From: an uncultured Clostridia bacterium
GTDB lineage: Bacteria > Bacillota > Clostridia > Christensenellales > Borkfalkiaceae
DNA: 33,726 nucleotides
Direction: 5' to 3'
Assembly (NCBI GenBank): GCA_934247225.1
Contig: CAKQJE010000024.1
Span: forward strand, 1 to 33,726
The notes under the pieces are model-generated. The model was given only the letters and a program-made list of their open reading frames with translations. It was not told where the DNA came from and made no database searches. This document shows, piece after piece, positions 15,546 through 22,995 of the stretch. The translations under genes were made by a program, and so were the position numbers. Numbering within the stretch: the first letter of the stretch is position 1; each line of letters starts with the position of its first letter.

Positions 15546-15568
15546 GCGGGTGAACAATGTTCGCCCGC
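15546..15568. repeat. REP-like palindrome, second copy
   Basis: GCGGGTGAAC and GTTCGCCCGC pair over a 3-nt loop. It has the same framework (GCGGG..GA / TC..CCCGC) as the hairpins at 2434 and 33234. On the plus strand it is followed by TTGTTTTTTATG, so it could add a second termination signal. The rest of the 15515-15670 gap holds no gene; it contains a 15-bp word (15613-15627) also found in mtaB. Confidence 0.6.
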
Positions 15569-15670
15569 CGTTGTTTTTTATGCTTTTGATTGTTTTTTTG
15601 CCTGTTAATCGGCTTATAGACCGACTTTTAAAGGGCGTTTACGGTTGGTTCGACGAGAAAACTACACAGA

Positions 15671-16768
15671 TCAAACGTTGAAACGGAAGAGGACTACGTC
15701 GCCGTCTTTCATAACGTAATCCTTTCCCTCGGAACGGACTTTGCCGAGTTCTTTGGCTTTCGTGTAACTGCCGAGTTCAACCAGAAGTTCCCAATCTATG
15801 CATTCGGCTCTTATAAATCCCTTTTCAAAATCGCTGTGGATTTTGCCTGCCGCCTGCGGAGCTTTCGTACCCTCTTTTATCGTCCAGGCTCTCGTTTCGT
15901 CCTCGCCCGAAGTCAGAAAGCTGATAAGCCCGAGGAGTTTATACGAGGCTTTGACAAGGCGGTTAAGTCCGCTCTCTTTAAGCCCGAGATCCTCGAGGAA
16001 AACAGCTGCTTCGTCGGGAGGAAGTTCGGAGATTTCCTCTTCCGTTCTCGCGCAGATAACGAGCGTTTCGCTGCCTTCTTTTTTAGCGTAATCGGCAACT
16101 TGTTTCGCAAGCGGAATATCGTCGAGTTCCTTGCCCATATCGGCTTCGGAAACGTTTGCGGCATAAATAACGGGTTTGGAAGAGAGGAGGAAAAGTCCGT
16201 CGACGTACTTTTGTTCCTCGTCGGTAAGTTCGAGACCTCTCACGGGGAGTTCGGCTTCGAGCCTATCGAGAACCTTTTTAAGGATATCCGATTCGATTTT
16301 ATACTTTTTATCTCCCGATTTAATCATTCCGAACGCCTTATCGTAACGTTTCTGAACGGTTTCGATATCGGCAAGGATAAGTTCGAGGTTGATTATGCCT
16401 ATATCTCTTATCGGGTCGACTGTGTTTTCTACGTGCGTAACGTTTTCGTCCTCGAAACATCTTACGACGTGAACGATTGCGTCGACCTCTCTTATATGCG
16501 AAAGGAATTTGTTTCCGAGACCTTCGCCTTTGGACGCGCCCTTAACAAGCCCCGCGATATCTACGAATTCGATGCTTGCGGGCGTTACTTTTTTACTGTT
16601 GTACAAAGCGGCGAGCTTGGGAAGTCTCTCGTCGGGAACGGCAACGACGCCGACGTTCGGTTCGATCGTGCAGAACGGGAAGTTCGCTGCCTGCGCGCCC
16701 GCGTGCGTGATTGCGTTGAAAAGCGTGGATTTGCCTACGTTCGGCAGTCCTACAACTCCTAATTTCAT
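15671..16768 (-). CDS. ychF: Redox/ribosome-associated P-loop ATPase YchF
   Basis: A 365-residue TRAFAC-class P-loop protein of the Obg/YchF family. It hydrolyses ATP rather than GTP, binds ribosomes and is linked to oxidative-stress response and translation. The P-loop GLPNVGKS is at 7-14, switch II DIAGLVKGAS follows, and the G4 position reads NVSE instead of NKxD, the YchF hallmark. A coiled-coil insertion (about 130-185) and a C-terminal TGS domain ending in VMKDGDVVLFRFNV complete it. Length is normal. AGGAGA precedes the ATG. It is a single gene, divergent from argS, with its own promoter. Confidence 0.97.
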   Translation of the reverse strand: MKLGVVGLPNVGKSTLFNAITHAGAQAANFPFCTIEPNVGVVAVPDERLPKLAALYNSKKVTPASIEFVDIAGLVKGASKGEGLGNKFLSHIREVDAIVHVVRCFEDENVTHVENTVDPIRDIGIINLELILADIETVQKRYDKAFGMIKSGDKKYKIESDILKKVLDRLEAELPVRGLELTDEEQKYVDGLFLLSSKPVIYAANVSEADMGKELDDIPLAKQVADYAKKEGSETLVICARTEEEISELPPDEAAVFLEDLGLKESGLNRLVKASYKLLGLISFLTSGEDETRAWTIKEGTKAPQAAGKIHSDFEKGFIRAECIDWELLVELGSYTKAKELGKVRSEGKDYVMKDGDVVLFRFNV

Positions 16769-16880
16769 AATTTATCTCCTTAGCCACACGCGAATCGCCT
16801 GTGGATAGCCGTCGGCGGGGAAAAAATCGCTATCGCCGCCGCGACTTTAATGGGCAAAGCCCCTTTTTTTTAATTTCACG
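16769..16880 (-). other. ychF leader with stem-loops
   Basis: The predicted ychF transcript starts near 16879, giving a leader of about 110 nt. It can form GGGC/GCCC, a bulged GTCG..GCGG/CCGCCGAC-type stem (about 16810-16848) and CCACA/TGTGG close to the ribosome binding site. No known regulatory RNA is recognised. Confidence 0.3.
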
Positions 16881-16885
16881 ATAAA

Positions 16886-16914
16886 TTATACCGCAAATTG
16901 CAAAAATATTCAAT
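16886..16914 (-). promoter_or_regulatory. Promoter of ychF
   Basis: On the minus strand, TTGAAT (16914-16909), a 17-bp spacer and a perfect TATAAT (16891-16886). It is divergent from and adjacent to the argS promoter. Confidence 0.75.
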
Positions 16915-16922
16915 TCTTTTGT

Positions 16923-16951
16923 TGCGGTATTTTGCTTTTTATGCTAAAATT
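16923..16951 (+). promoter_or_regulatory. Promoter of argS and the HAD phosphatase gene
   Basis: TTGCGG (16923-16928), a 17-bp spacer and TAAAAT (16946-16951) with an extended -10 TG. An AAGGA ribosome binding site and the ATG at 16990 follow. Confidence 0.7.
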
Positions 16952-16989
16952 TAAGCGATTGACGCATTAAATAATTAAGGAATATAAAA

Positions 16990-18687
16990 ATGGATTACAA
17001 AAAACATATTGCGGAAAAGCTTTCCGCCTGCGGCGTAGACAAGGACGAAATAGAAGCGGCGATAGCCGTTCCGCCGGACAATAAAATGGGCGATTACGCT
17101 CTTCCGTGCTTCAAATTCGCGAAAGCGATGAGAAAATCCCCCGTGGCGATTGCCGAGGAGCTTAAAAACCTTTTCACCACCGACGAAACGATAAAAGAAG
17201 TCGAGGCGGTGAACGGTTATCTTAATTTCAAGGTGAACAGAACCGCGCTCGTTAAAGAAACCTTGGACGAAATTGCCGGAAAAGGAGCGGCGTTCGGTTC
17301 TTCGGATATGGGCGACGGAAAAACGATCTGCATCGATTATTCTTCGGTAAATATCGCGAAGCCCTTCCATATCGGGCATCTTTCCACAACGGTTATCGGC
17401 GGCGCGTTGTACCGTATTTTCAAATTCCTCGGCTATAATACCGTCGGCATAAACCACCTCGGCGATTACGGAACGCAGTTCGGCAAGCTTATTTACGCTT
17501 ATAAGCATTGGGGTTCGGAAAAAGCCGTGGAAGAGGGCGGAGTTAAGGAGCTTACCCGCCTTTACGTCCGTTATCATAAGGAAAGCGAAGAAAATCCCGC
17601 TATGGACGACGAGGCGAGAAGTTATTTCAAGCTTATCGAAAACGGCGACGAGGAGTGCGTAAGGCTTTTCAATCTTTTTAAGGAAATAACCCTTAAAGAA
17701 GTGTCGAAAATTTACGACGAACTCGATATTAAATTCGATTCTTACGCGGGCGAAAGTTTTTATAACGACAAAATGCAGCCCGTTATAGACGAGCTTAAAG
17801 AAAAAGGTCTTTTAACGCTCAGCGAGGGCGCGCAGATCGTCGACCTCGAAAAATACGGTATGCCGCCGTGCATAATTTTAAGGTCGGACGGCGCTTCGCT
17901 TTACGCAACGCGTGACCTTGCCGCCGCGTGCTATCGTAAAGAACATTACAATTTCGATAAGTGCCTTTACGTCGTGGCGTACCAGCAAAACCTTCACTTC
18001 AGGCAGATTTTCAAGGTTTTAGAGCTTATGGGCAAACCCTGGGCGAAAGATCTTATTCACGTGGCTTACGGAATGGTTTCTTTACTCGACGAAAACGGAA
18101 ATCAGGTCGCTATGAGTACGAGAAACGGCACGGTCGTTCTCCTTGAGGACGTTCTGAAAAAGTGCCACGAGAAGTGCCTTGAAATCATAGAGCAGAAAAA
18201 CCCCGACCTCGAGGATAAGGAAAATATCGCGAGACAGGTCGGAACGGGCGCGGTCGTTTTCGGCGCGCTTTCCAACAGCAAGATAAAAGATATCGCGTTC
18301 AGCTATTCCAAAATCCTTAATTTCGACGGCGAAACCGGACCTTACGTTCAGTACACCGCCGCGAGAATAAAGAGCGTTTTAAGAAAGGGCGGAAAAGGCG
18401 GCAGTTACGAGATAAAGGAAATCAACGAGGACGAATATAAACTTGTTTCTCTTCTTTCGACCTTCCCCGACGTCGTTAAAGCTGCGGCGGAAAAACTCGA
18501 GCCGTTCTTTATCACGCGTTACGCGATAGACGTCGCTTCGGCGTTCAATAAATTCTATTTCGACCATAAAATTATCGGCGAAGACGAGAACACGACTAAT
18601 TTCAGACTTGCGATTTGCTCTTCCGCGCTCACGGTGATAACGTCCGCGCTTACGCTTTTGGGCATAAAAGTTCCGGAGAGAATGTAA
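16990..18687 (+). CDS. argS: Arginyl-tRNA synthetase
   Basis: A 565-residue class Ia aminoacyl-tRNA synthetase that charges tRNA-Arg. The N-terminal ArgRS additional domain (about 1-85) includes the DNKMGDYALP motif. The catalytic HIGH sequence is at 127-130 in KPFHIGHLSTTVIGG. The NHLGDYGTQFG motif follows at about 153. In place of KMSKS there is the relaxed VAMSTRNG version common in ArgRS. The C-terminal anticodon-binding domain has YVQYTAARIKSVL and ends in the family-typical LLGIKVPERM. AAGGA lies upstream of the ATG. The HAD phosphatase gene follows after 3 nt, so the two form an operon. Confidence 0.97.
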   Translation: MDYKKHIAEKLSACGVDKDEIEAAIAVPPDNKMGDYALPCFKFAKAMRKSPVAIAEELKNLFTTDETIKEVEAVNGYLNFKVNRTALVKETLDEIAGKGAAFGSSDMGDGKTICIDYSSVNIAKPFHIGHLSTTVIGGALYRIFKFLGYNTVGINHLGDYGTQFGKLIYAYKHWGSEKAVEEGGVKELTRLYVRYHKESEENPAMDDEARSYFKLIENGDEECVRLFNLFKEITLKEVSKIYDELDIKFDSYAGESFYNDKMQPVIDELKEKGLLTLSEGAQIVDLEKYGMPPCIILRSDGASLYATRDLAAACYRKEHYNFDKCLYVVAYQQNLHFRQIFKVLELMGKPWAKDLIHVAYGMVSLLDENGNQVAMSTRNGTVVLLEDVLKKCHEKCLEIIEQKNPDLEDKENIARQVGTGAVVFGALSNSKIKDIAFSYSKILNFDGETGPYVQYTAARIKSVLRKGGKGGSYEIKEINEDEYKLVSLLSTFPDVVKAAAEKLEPFFITRYAIDVASAFNKFYFDHKIIGEDENTTNFRLAICSSALTVITSALTLLGIKVPERM

Positions 18688-18690
18688 AAT

Positions 18691-19353
18691 ATGAAAAAAT
18701 GCGTAATTTTCGATCTTGACGGCACGATAACGAACACCGTGCCCGACATAGAGGACAACGTAAATAAAACCATGCGGAAATTCGGCTATCCCGAAATAAC
18801 CGCCGACGAGGCGAGAAGATTTGTGGGGAACGGCGCGAGGGTTCTCATAGAAAGGTCTTTAAAAGGCGCAATGCCCGATAATTTCGACGAGATCGTGAAG
18901 TTTTACAACGATTCGTATAACTTTTGCGGAAGCCCCAAAACTCGTGTTTACGACGGTATGACCGAGCTCCCGAAAAGACTTAAAAAGGAAGGTTATCTCA
19001 CCGCCGTTGTTTCCAACAAACCGCAGGACGGAACGACCGAGGTTATCCGCAAATTTTTCGGCGACGGCGTTTTCGATTACGTTTACGGGCAGAGAGAGGG
19101 CGTTAAAACCAAACCCGATAAAGAGCCTGTGGAAATAGTTCTTAAAGCTTTGAACGTGGAAAAACGTGAAGCCGTTTATGTGGGCGACAGCGAGGTAGAT
19201 ACTCTCACCGCGCATAATTCGGGACTTTTCGGCATAAACGTGTTATGGGGGTTCAGAGAAAAAGAGCTTCTCGAAAAGAACGGGGCGACTGTTTTTGCAT
19301 CGACAGCCGACGAGTTATACGAGCTTATCGAAAACTATTTCGAAAATCTTTGA
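18691..19353 (+). CDS. HAD-superfamily hydrolase, phosphoglycolate phosphatase type
   Basis: A 220-residue HAD-like phosphatase of the Gph/PpaX group with a helical cap (C1). Motif I FDLDGT gives nucleophile D8 and acid D10. The cap spans about 16-85. Motif II is S108 in VVSNK, motif III is K141 in KTKPDKEP, and motif IV VGDSEVD gives D166 and D170. All catalytic positions are intact. The substrate may be 2-phosphoglycolate or pyrophosphate; the sequence does not decide. The start is 3 nt after argS, with a GGAGAG site in the argS end, so it is translationally linked to argS. No strong terminator is seen after it, only AT-rich sequence. Confidence 0.88.
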   Translation: MKKCVIFDLDGTITNTVPDIEDNVNKTMRKFGYPEITADEARRFVGNGARVLIERSLKGAMPDNFDEIVKFYNDSYNFCGSPKTRVYDGMTELPKRLKKEGYLTAVVSNKPQDGTTEVIRKFFGDGVFDYVYGQREGVKTKPDKEPVEIVLKALNVEKREAVYVGDSEVDTLTAHNSGLFGINVLWGFREKELLEKNGATVFASTADELYELIENYFENL

Positions 19354-19453
19354 AACATAAACACGTTTTAATGTTTGTATAAAAAATCGGAAATATAAAA
19401 ATTTTTTAGCGTATATATAAAAAATTAGAAACTTTGAAATTTGTAGTATTTTA

Positions 19454-19482
19454 TTGACATTTTGAGCCGATGCGTATATACT
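19454..19482 (+). promoter_or_regulatory. Strong promoter of the BspA-like gene
   Basis: A perfect TTGACA (19454-19459), a 17-bp spacer and TATACT (19477-19482). The predicted start near 19489 gives a leader of about 90 nt. This excludes the earlier in-frame start at 19462, which lies inside the promoter. Confidence 0.85.
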
Positions 19483-19503
19483 TTGATGCATATTTATGCA
19501 GCG

Positions 19504-19565
19504 TCGGCGATAAAAACAGGACTAACCGGCAAAAAGAAAAGCCGTAAATCCTGTCGGAATGCCGA
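19504..19565 (+). other. Nested stem leader RNA of the BspA-like gene
   Basis: Three coaxial helices can form: TCGGC (19504-19508) with GCCGA (19561-19565), ACAGGA (19516-19521) with TCCTGT (19549-19554), and CGGC (19527-19530) with GCCG (19541-19544) around an A-rich 10-nt loop. The asymmetric internal loops (CTAAC / TAAA) look aptamer-like. The structure ends right before the AAAGGAG ribosome binding site, so it could control translation. I could not match it to a known riboswitch class. Confidence 0.4.
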
Positions 19566-19578
19566 TAAAGGAGTACAA

Positions 19579-22167
19579 ATGAAAAAGAGAAAAAACTTGG
19601 CGTTATTTGCGATTTTCGTCGCGGCGCTCGCGTTGTGCGCGGCATTCGTTATCGTTTTCGGCAAAGCGAAGACTTTCAACGTTGTGTTTAAAGACGGCGA
19701 TACCGCCGTTGCGGAAGTGGTTGTCGAAGAGGGAGAAACCGTAAAAGCTCCCGATTATAAAAAGGAAGGCTACGAATTAGTCTGGATGAACGGCGCTGTC
19801 GCTTACGACTTCGGCGCGCCGGTTACCGATAATCTTACGCTTACCGCCGTGTTTACGGCTAAAGAATATACCGTTACGGTTGTGAATTCCGACGGCTCGG
19901 TTCTGAAAACGTTGACCGTTCCTTACGGCGAAAAGGCGGATCTCAGTTCCGTAACCCCGACCCATCATACGAAAAATCGGTTGTTCACCTTTAAGGGGTG
20001 GGATACGGACGTCAGCCGCGTTACCGAAGACGTGACGGTTACGGCTGTATACGATTACAAATCTTTGCCCGAGGATATGTTTAACTTCACTTTGCTCGAT
20101 GACGGTACTTACGAAATAGCGGTGAAGAAAGATAAAGATTTCACCGATTTCGATTTCGGCGGCGAATACGGTTTGCCGTACGAGCATAACGGTAAACCCG
20201 TGTCTAAAATCGGCGCTTACGGATTCGCTCATTTTGAAAATCTCGGAGAATTAGCGGGTTTAACTTATCTCTACGTTCCCGAAAGCATAAAGGTTGTGGA
20301 CGCTTACGCGTTTATGCAACAGGAAATCAAGGAAATAGAGTTTGCGGGGCTGGAAGAAATTTATTCTCTGGCGTTTCTTTATTCGAACGCCCGGGTTGAA
20401 CTTCCCGAAACCGTGAAGTATATAGAACCGTACGCGTTTTTAGGTTTCGGGGAATTTCCCGAGGCTATGACGAGTTTTGACGGAAGAATAGTTCTCAGCG
20501 ACGATTGCAAAGGATATTATCAGGACGAACTCGGAGCAATTTACACCGGAAACAGCGATACGTTGGTGTATTTCGACGGCAAAACGGTCGACGGCGAAAC
20601 TTATTCTTCGTACTCGATTCCCGCCGACGTAAAATACATTTATCCCGCCGTTTTCTATAGAGAATACGATGTGGAAACTCTTGTTTTCAGAGGCGATATC
20701 GACACCATCGGTTCGGCTTGCTTCTATTCTTCGGGAATCAGTGAATACGATTTCCGCGGAACTGTACGCAAAATCGAGGGTAGCGAAACCGTTTATCAGA
20801 CCAAAGGTTCGGCTTCGGAAGAAAATCTGAAAGAGTTGCGTCAGGGCGCGTTTTCGCATAGTTATGCGATTTCTCAAAGCGATTCCTTCACGCTTCCTTC
20901 GGGTCTGAAATATATCGGCGACAACACTTTCTTCGATACGGGCATTAAAGAAGTCCGTCTCGACGGTGTGGAATACGTCGGATTTATGGCTTTCTGGGCA
21001 GACGCAAGTTACTGGAAGTTGGATACCATTGTCGTTACTAACAGCGATAAATATTATAGTTATGAAGATAAAGCGTTGATTGAACGAGGTACAGGCCCGG
21101 AATACAACGGCAAGGCGGGCGACACATTTATGGTTTACGCTTCCTGTTTAAGCGGCGTATCGGGCAAAGAACTGCTTGAAAATACCGATAAATACGTTAC
21201 CGATACTTTCCGCGTGCCGGACGGCGTTACGGCGTTTCATCCTTACGCCTTTTTCGAAGCGAACTTTATCCGTCACCTCGTATTGCCCGAGGGCGTCCGC
21301 AGTTTGCCGGCGGGATTCCTCAGCTCGGGAGGCTCTATATATGTCTATGACGACGACGGAAATTTCCTTGGAGAAAAAACTCTCGGGATGGTAGATATCA
21401 GTTGCCCCTCGACGTTGACCGAAATCGACGCGTACGACGGCGCGGACAAATGGCTTCTTATAGACGATTATCATAACGCGATAGTGCTGAGAGCGGAGGG
21501 CGCGAAAGGTCTGATTTTCCCCAACGGGTGCAATCTCAAAAAGCTCAGCAGTTTCTCTCTTTATATGGAAACAGACACGTTCGTGATTCCCGCTTCGGTA
21601 ACCGATTACGCAGGAAACGCAGTTTTCCGCGTGAACGACGTTATGAAATTCGAAGTGGAAAAAGACAACCCCAAATACGTTGCGTTCGGCGGCTGGTTGT
21701 ATGAAAAACTCGGCGGTAACGAGCTTAAACTGGTTCAGATTCCATACGATCCCGCCGCAACCGAACTTGTTCTCCCCGAAACGGGAGATTACACGTTGAC
21801 AGAAATCGGAACTATGGCGCTTAGAATGTTCAGTCTTACGAACCTTGTGATTCCCGATACGGTAAAGAGAATCGATTCTTACGCTTTTGCAGACAGCACG
21901 TATGCCAACGTAACAATTTCCGCAAGCGTGGAATATATAGACGATTACGCGTTTATGTACGGTTACGGTCTGGAAAGCGTTACCTTTAAAGGAACCGTTC
22001 CGCCTGAAATGGGAAAGGAAGTGTTCTTCTGTATGTTCGACGAAACGCTTAGAGAAACTCAGATAAGCGTCCCCAAAGAAGCTTACGAAACCTGGCTCGC
22101 GTTTCTGACAGAGTACGGTAAAAAGTACGGCGTGGAAGGTTATTACAGTAATATGATAACGTTTTAA
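19579..22167 (+). CDS. BspA-type leucine-rich-repeat surface protein with InlB-like repeats
   Basis: An 862-residue exported protein. An N-terminal hydrophobic segment (about 7-28) serves as signal peptide or signal anchor. Two beta-grasp Listeria/Bacteroides-type (Flg_new, InlB B-repeat) modules lie at about 34-98 and 99-165 (YTVTVVNSDGSVLKTLTVPYG..FKGWDTD). The rest is a BspA-like LRR_5 solenoid, with recurring units such as KVVDAYAFMQQEIKEIEF, LKYIGDNTFFDTGIKEVRL and VKRIDSYAFADSTYANVTI. There is no LPXTG, Cys tail or second membrane helix, so retention would be through the N-terminal helix if it is not cleaved. Such proteins typically mediate adhesion. AAAGGAG precedes the chosen ATG. It is a single gene with its own promoter and structured leader. 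Confidence 0.85.
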   Translation: MKKRKNLALFAIFVAALALCAAFVIVFGKAKTFNVVFKDGDTAVAEVVVEEGETVKAPDYKKEGYELVWMNGAVAYDFGAPVTDNLTLTAVFTAKEYTVTVVNSDGSVLKTLTVPYGEKADLSSVTPTHHTKNRLFTFKGWDTDVSRVTEDVTVTAVYDYKSLPEDMFNFTLLDDGTYEIAVKKDKDFTDFDFGGEYGLPYEHNGKPVSKIGAYGFAHFENLGELAGLTYLYVPESIKVVDAYAFMQQEIKEIEFAGLEEIYSLAFLYSNARVELPETVKYIEPYAFLGFGEFPEAMTSFDGRIVLSDDCKGYYQDELGAIYTGNSDTLVYFDGKTVDGETYSSYSIPADVKYIYPAVFYREYDVETLVFRGDIDTIGSACFYSSGISEYDFRGTVRKIEGSETVYQTKGSASEENLKELRQGAFSHSYAISQSDSFTLPSGLKYIGDNTFFDTGIKEVRLDGVEYVGFMAFWADASYWKLDTIVVTNSDKYYSYEDKALIERGTGPEYNGKAGDTFMVYASCLSGVSGKELLENTDKYVTDTFRVPDGVTAFHPYAFFEANFIRHLVLPEGVRSLPAGFLSSGGSIYVYDDDGNFLGEKTLGMVDISCPSTLTEIDAYDGADKWLLIDDYHNAIVLRAEGAKGLIFPNGCNLKKLSSFSLYMETDTFVIPASVTDYAGNAVFRVNDVMKFEVEKDNPKYVAFGGWLYEKLGGNELKLVQIPYDPAATELVLPETGDYTLTEIGTMALRMFSLTNLVIPDTVKRIDSYAFADSTYANVTISASVEYIDDYAFMYGYGLESVTFKGTVPPEMGKEVFFCMFDETLRETQISVPKEAYETWLAFLTEYGKKYGVEGYYSNMITF

Positions 22168-22272
22168 TGCGGACGAATACGCGGTCGGGTGTGAATACGG
22201 ATTTTAAAACATAACGAAAAACCGAAAAGATAAAGAAAAACGAAAAGGATTTCGAAAACCTTTGAAATTTCG

Positions 22273-22301
22273 TTGACTAAACGGATTTTATAAAGTATAC
22301 T
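22273..22301 (+). promoter_or_regulatory. Promoter of the 79-residue membrane protein gene
   Basis: TTGACT (22273-22278), a 17-bp spacer and TATACT (22296-22301), followed by AAAAGGAGAG and the ATG at 22342. Confidence 0.85.
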
Positions 22302-22341
22302 TTATTTGTATGTCAAATAAACATTAAAAGGAGAGAGTAAA

Positions 22342-22581
22342 ATGAAATTTGACAAATGGTTTAACAGTCAATCGGTACTTCTGAAAGCCATACTTCTTCT
22401 CATTCCCATCGTAGGTTGGGTCGTTGAGTGTCTTGTAAGACTTTCGGTTATGCTTCGCACCAAGAGCGTGGTTCACATCGTTGTGTTCCTTGTCTTCCTT
22501 CTTGTAGGTTGGGGTTGGTTCCTCGGCGTGATAGATTTCATCTACATGCTTTTAACGGGTCACCTTATTTTGGCAGACTGA
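22342..22581 (+). CDS. Small (79-residue) two-helix membrane protein, unknown function
   Basis: A short hydrophobic protein with two transmembrane helices: about 13-33 (LLKAILLLIPIVGWVVECLV) and about 44-72 (VHIVVFLVFLLVGWGWFLGV). A short Arg/Lys turn (RLSVMLRTKSV) joins them, suggesting both termini face outward with a cytoplasmic loop. Its reality is well supported by its own consensus promoter, a strong AAAAGGAGAG ribosome binding site and a perfect terminator 20 nt after the stop. The IPIVGWVVE and GWGWFLGVIDFIYMLLTG stretches resemble small Clostridia membrane proteins of the TM2/YqaE-like kind only loosely, so I assign no function. Confidence 0.8.
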   Translation: MKFDKWFNSQSVLLKAILLLIPIVGWVVECLVRLSVMLRTKSVVHIVVFLVFLLVGWGWFLGVIDFIYMLLTGHLILAD

Positions 22582-22601
22582 TTTAAAATTTAAAAACTTT
22601 A

Positions 22602-22635
22602 AACGCCGCCGCGAAATTCTTCGCGGCGGCGTTTT
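22602..22635 (+). terminator. Terminator of the small membrane protein gene
   Basis: A perfect 14-bp GC-rich stem (AACGCCGCCGCGAA and its complement) followed by TTTT. Confidence 0.9.
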
Positions 22636-22647
22636 GGTTGCTTGCAA

Positions 22648-22757
22648 GTCTGACACCGTATCTGTTGGAAATACGTTGTCAGACCACAGGTTGTTTCGTT
22701 TCCCTCGGGCTTTTCCGACAAAACAGTAACGTTCTGTCGGGCATAATAAAAGCCCGA
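22648..22757. repeat. Two large palindromes in the intergenic region
   Basis: The first (22648-22684) pairs GTCTGACACCGTAT with ATACGTTGTCAGAC, one mismatch in 14. The second is nested: TCGGGCTTTT (22705-22714) with AAAAGCCCGA (22748-22757), enclosing CCGACA with TGTCGG (22715-22740). On the plus strand neither is followed by a long U-tract. They may be back-up terminators or palindromic repeats. The rest of the gap up to the promoter at 22926 is AT-rich and I see no gene in it. Confidence 0.5.
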
Positions 22758-22925
22758 ATTTAAGAATTTTAAATCCGGACTTACGCCTGAGAAGTGTATT
22801 TCTGCGGCAACACGATTTGCAGATATTTTACCTTAAAATTTTTAATTTGTCAAATATGATTTAAAAATTTATCGCTTGTTTTTTTAAGCTTTGCGAGAAT
22901 AACACAAACTAAGGTACGGCAACGA

Positions 22926-22954
22926 TTGACTTTCGCGCGATAAAATGCTATCAT
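22926..22954 (+). promoter_or_regulatory. Promoter of the antiporter-prmA-mtaB-HIT operon
   Basis: TTGACT (22926-22931), a 17-bp spacer and TATCAT (22949-22954) with an extended TG (ATGC). It excludes the upstream ATG at 22945 as the antiporter start. Confidence 0.75.
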
Positions 22955-22995
22955 TTCTTACGACTACATATGATTTTTTTGAAAGGCAATATACT

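Noticed and set aside
15836..16762. 308-codon plus-strand frame opposite ychF
   Set aside because: It is antisense to a complete conserved gene, has no RBS, and its composition follows the complementary codons.
16858..16872. Small hairpin with eight Ts on the plus strand between ychF and argS
   Set aside because: No plus-strand gene ends here; the stem is only 4-5 bp, so it is not called as a terminator.
19489..19578. BspA-gene leader as a c-di-GMP riboswitch
   Set aside because: The conserved GEMM core and tetraloop-receptor features are not visible; only generic stems can be shown.
22945..22995. Upstream ATG for the cation antiporter
   Set aside because: It overlaps the -10 box of the operon promoter; the ATG at 22996 has an RBS and matches the family start.
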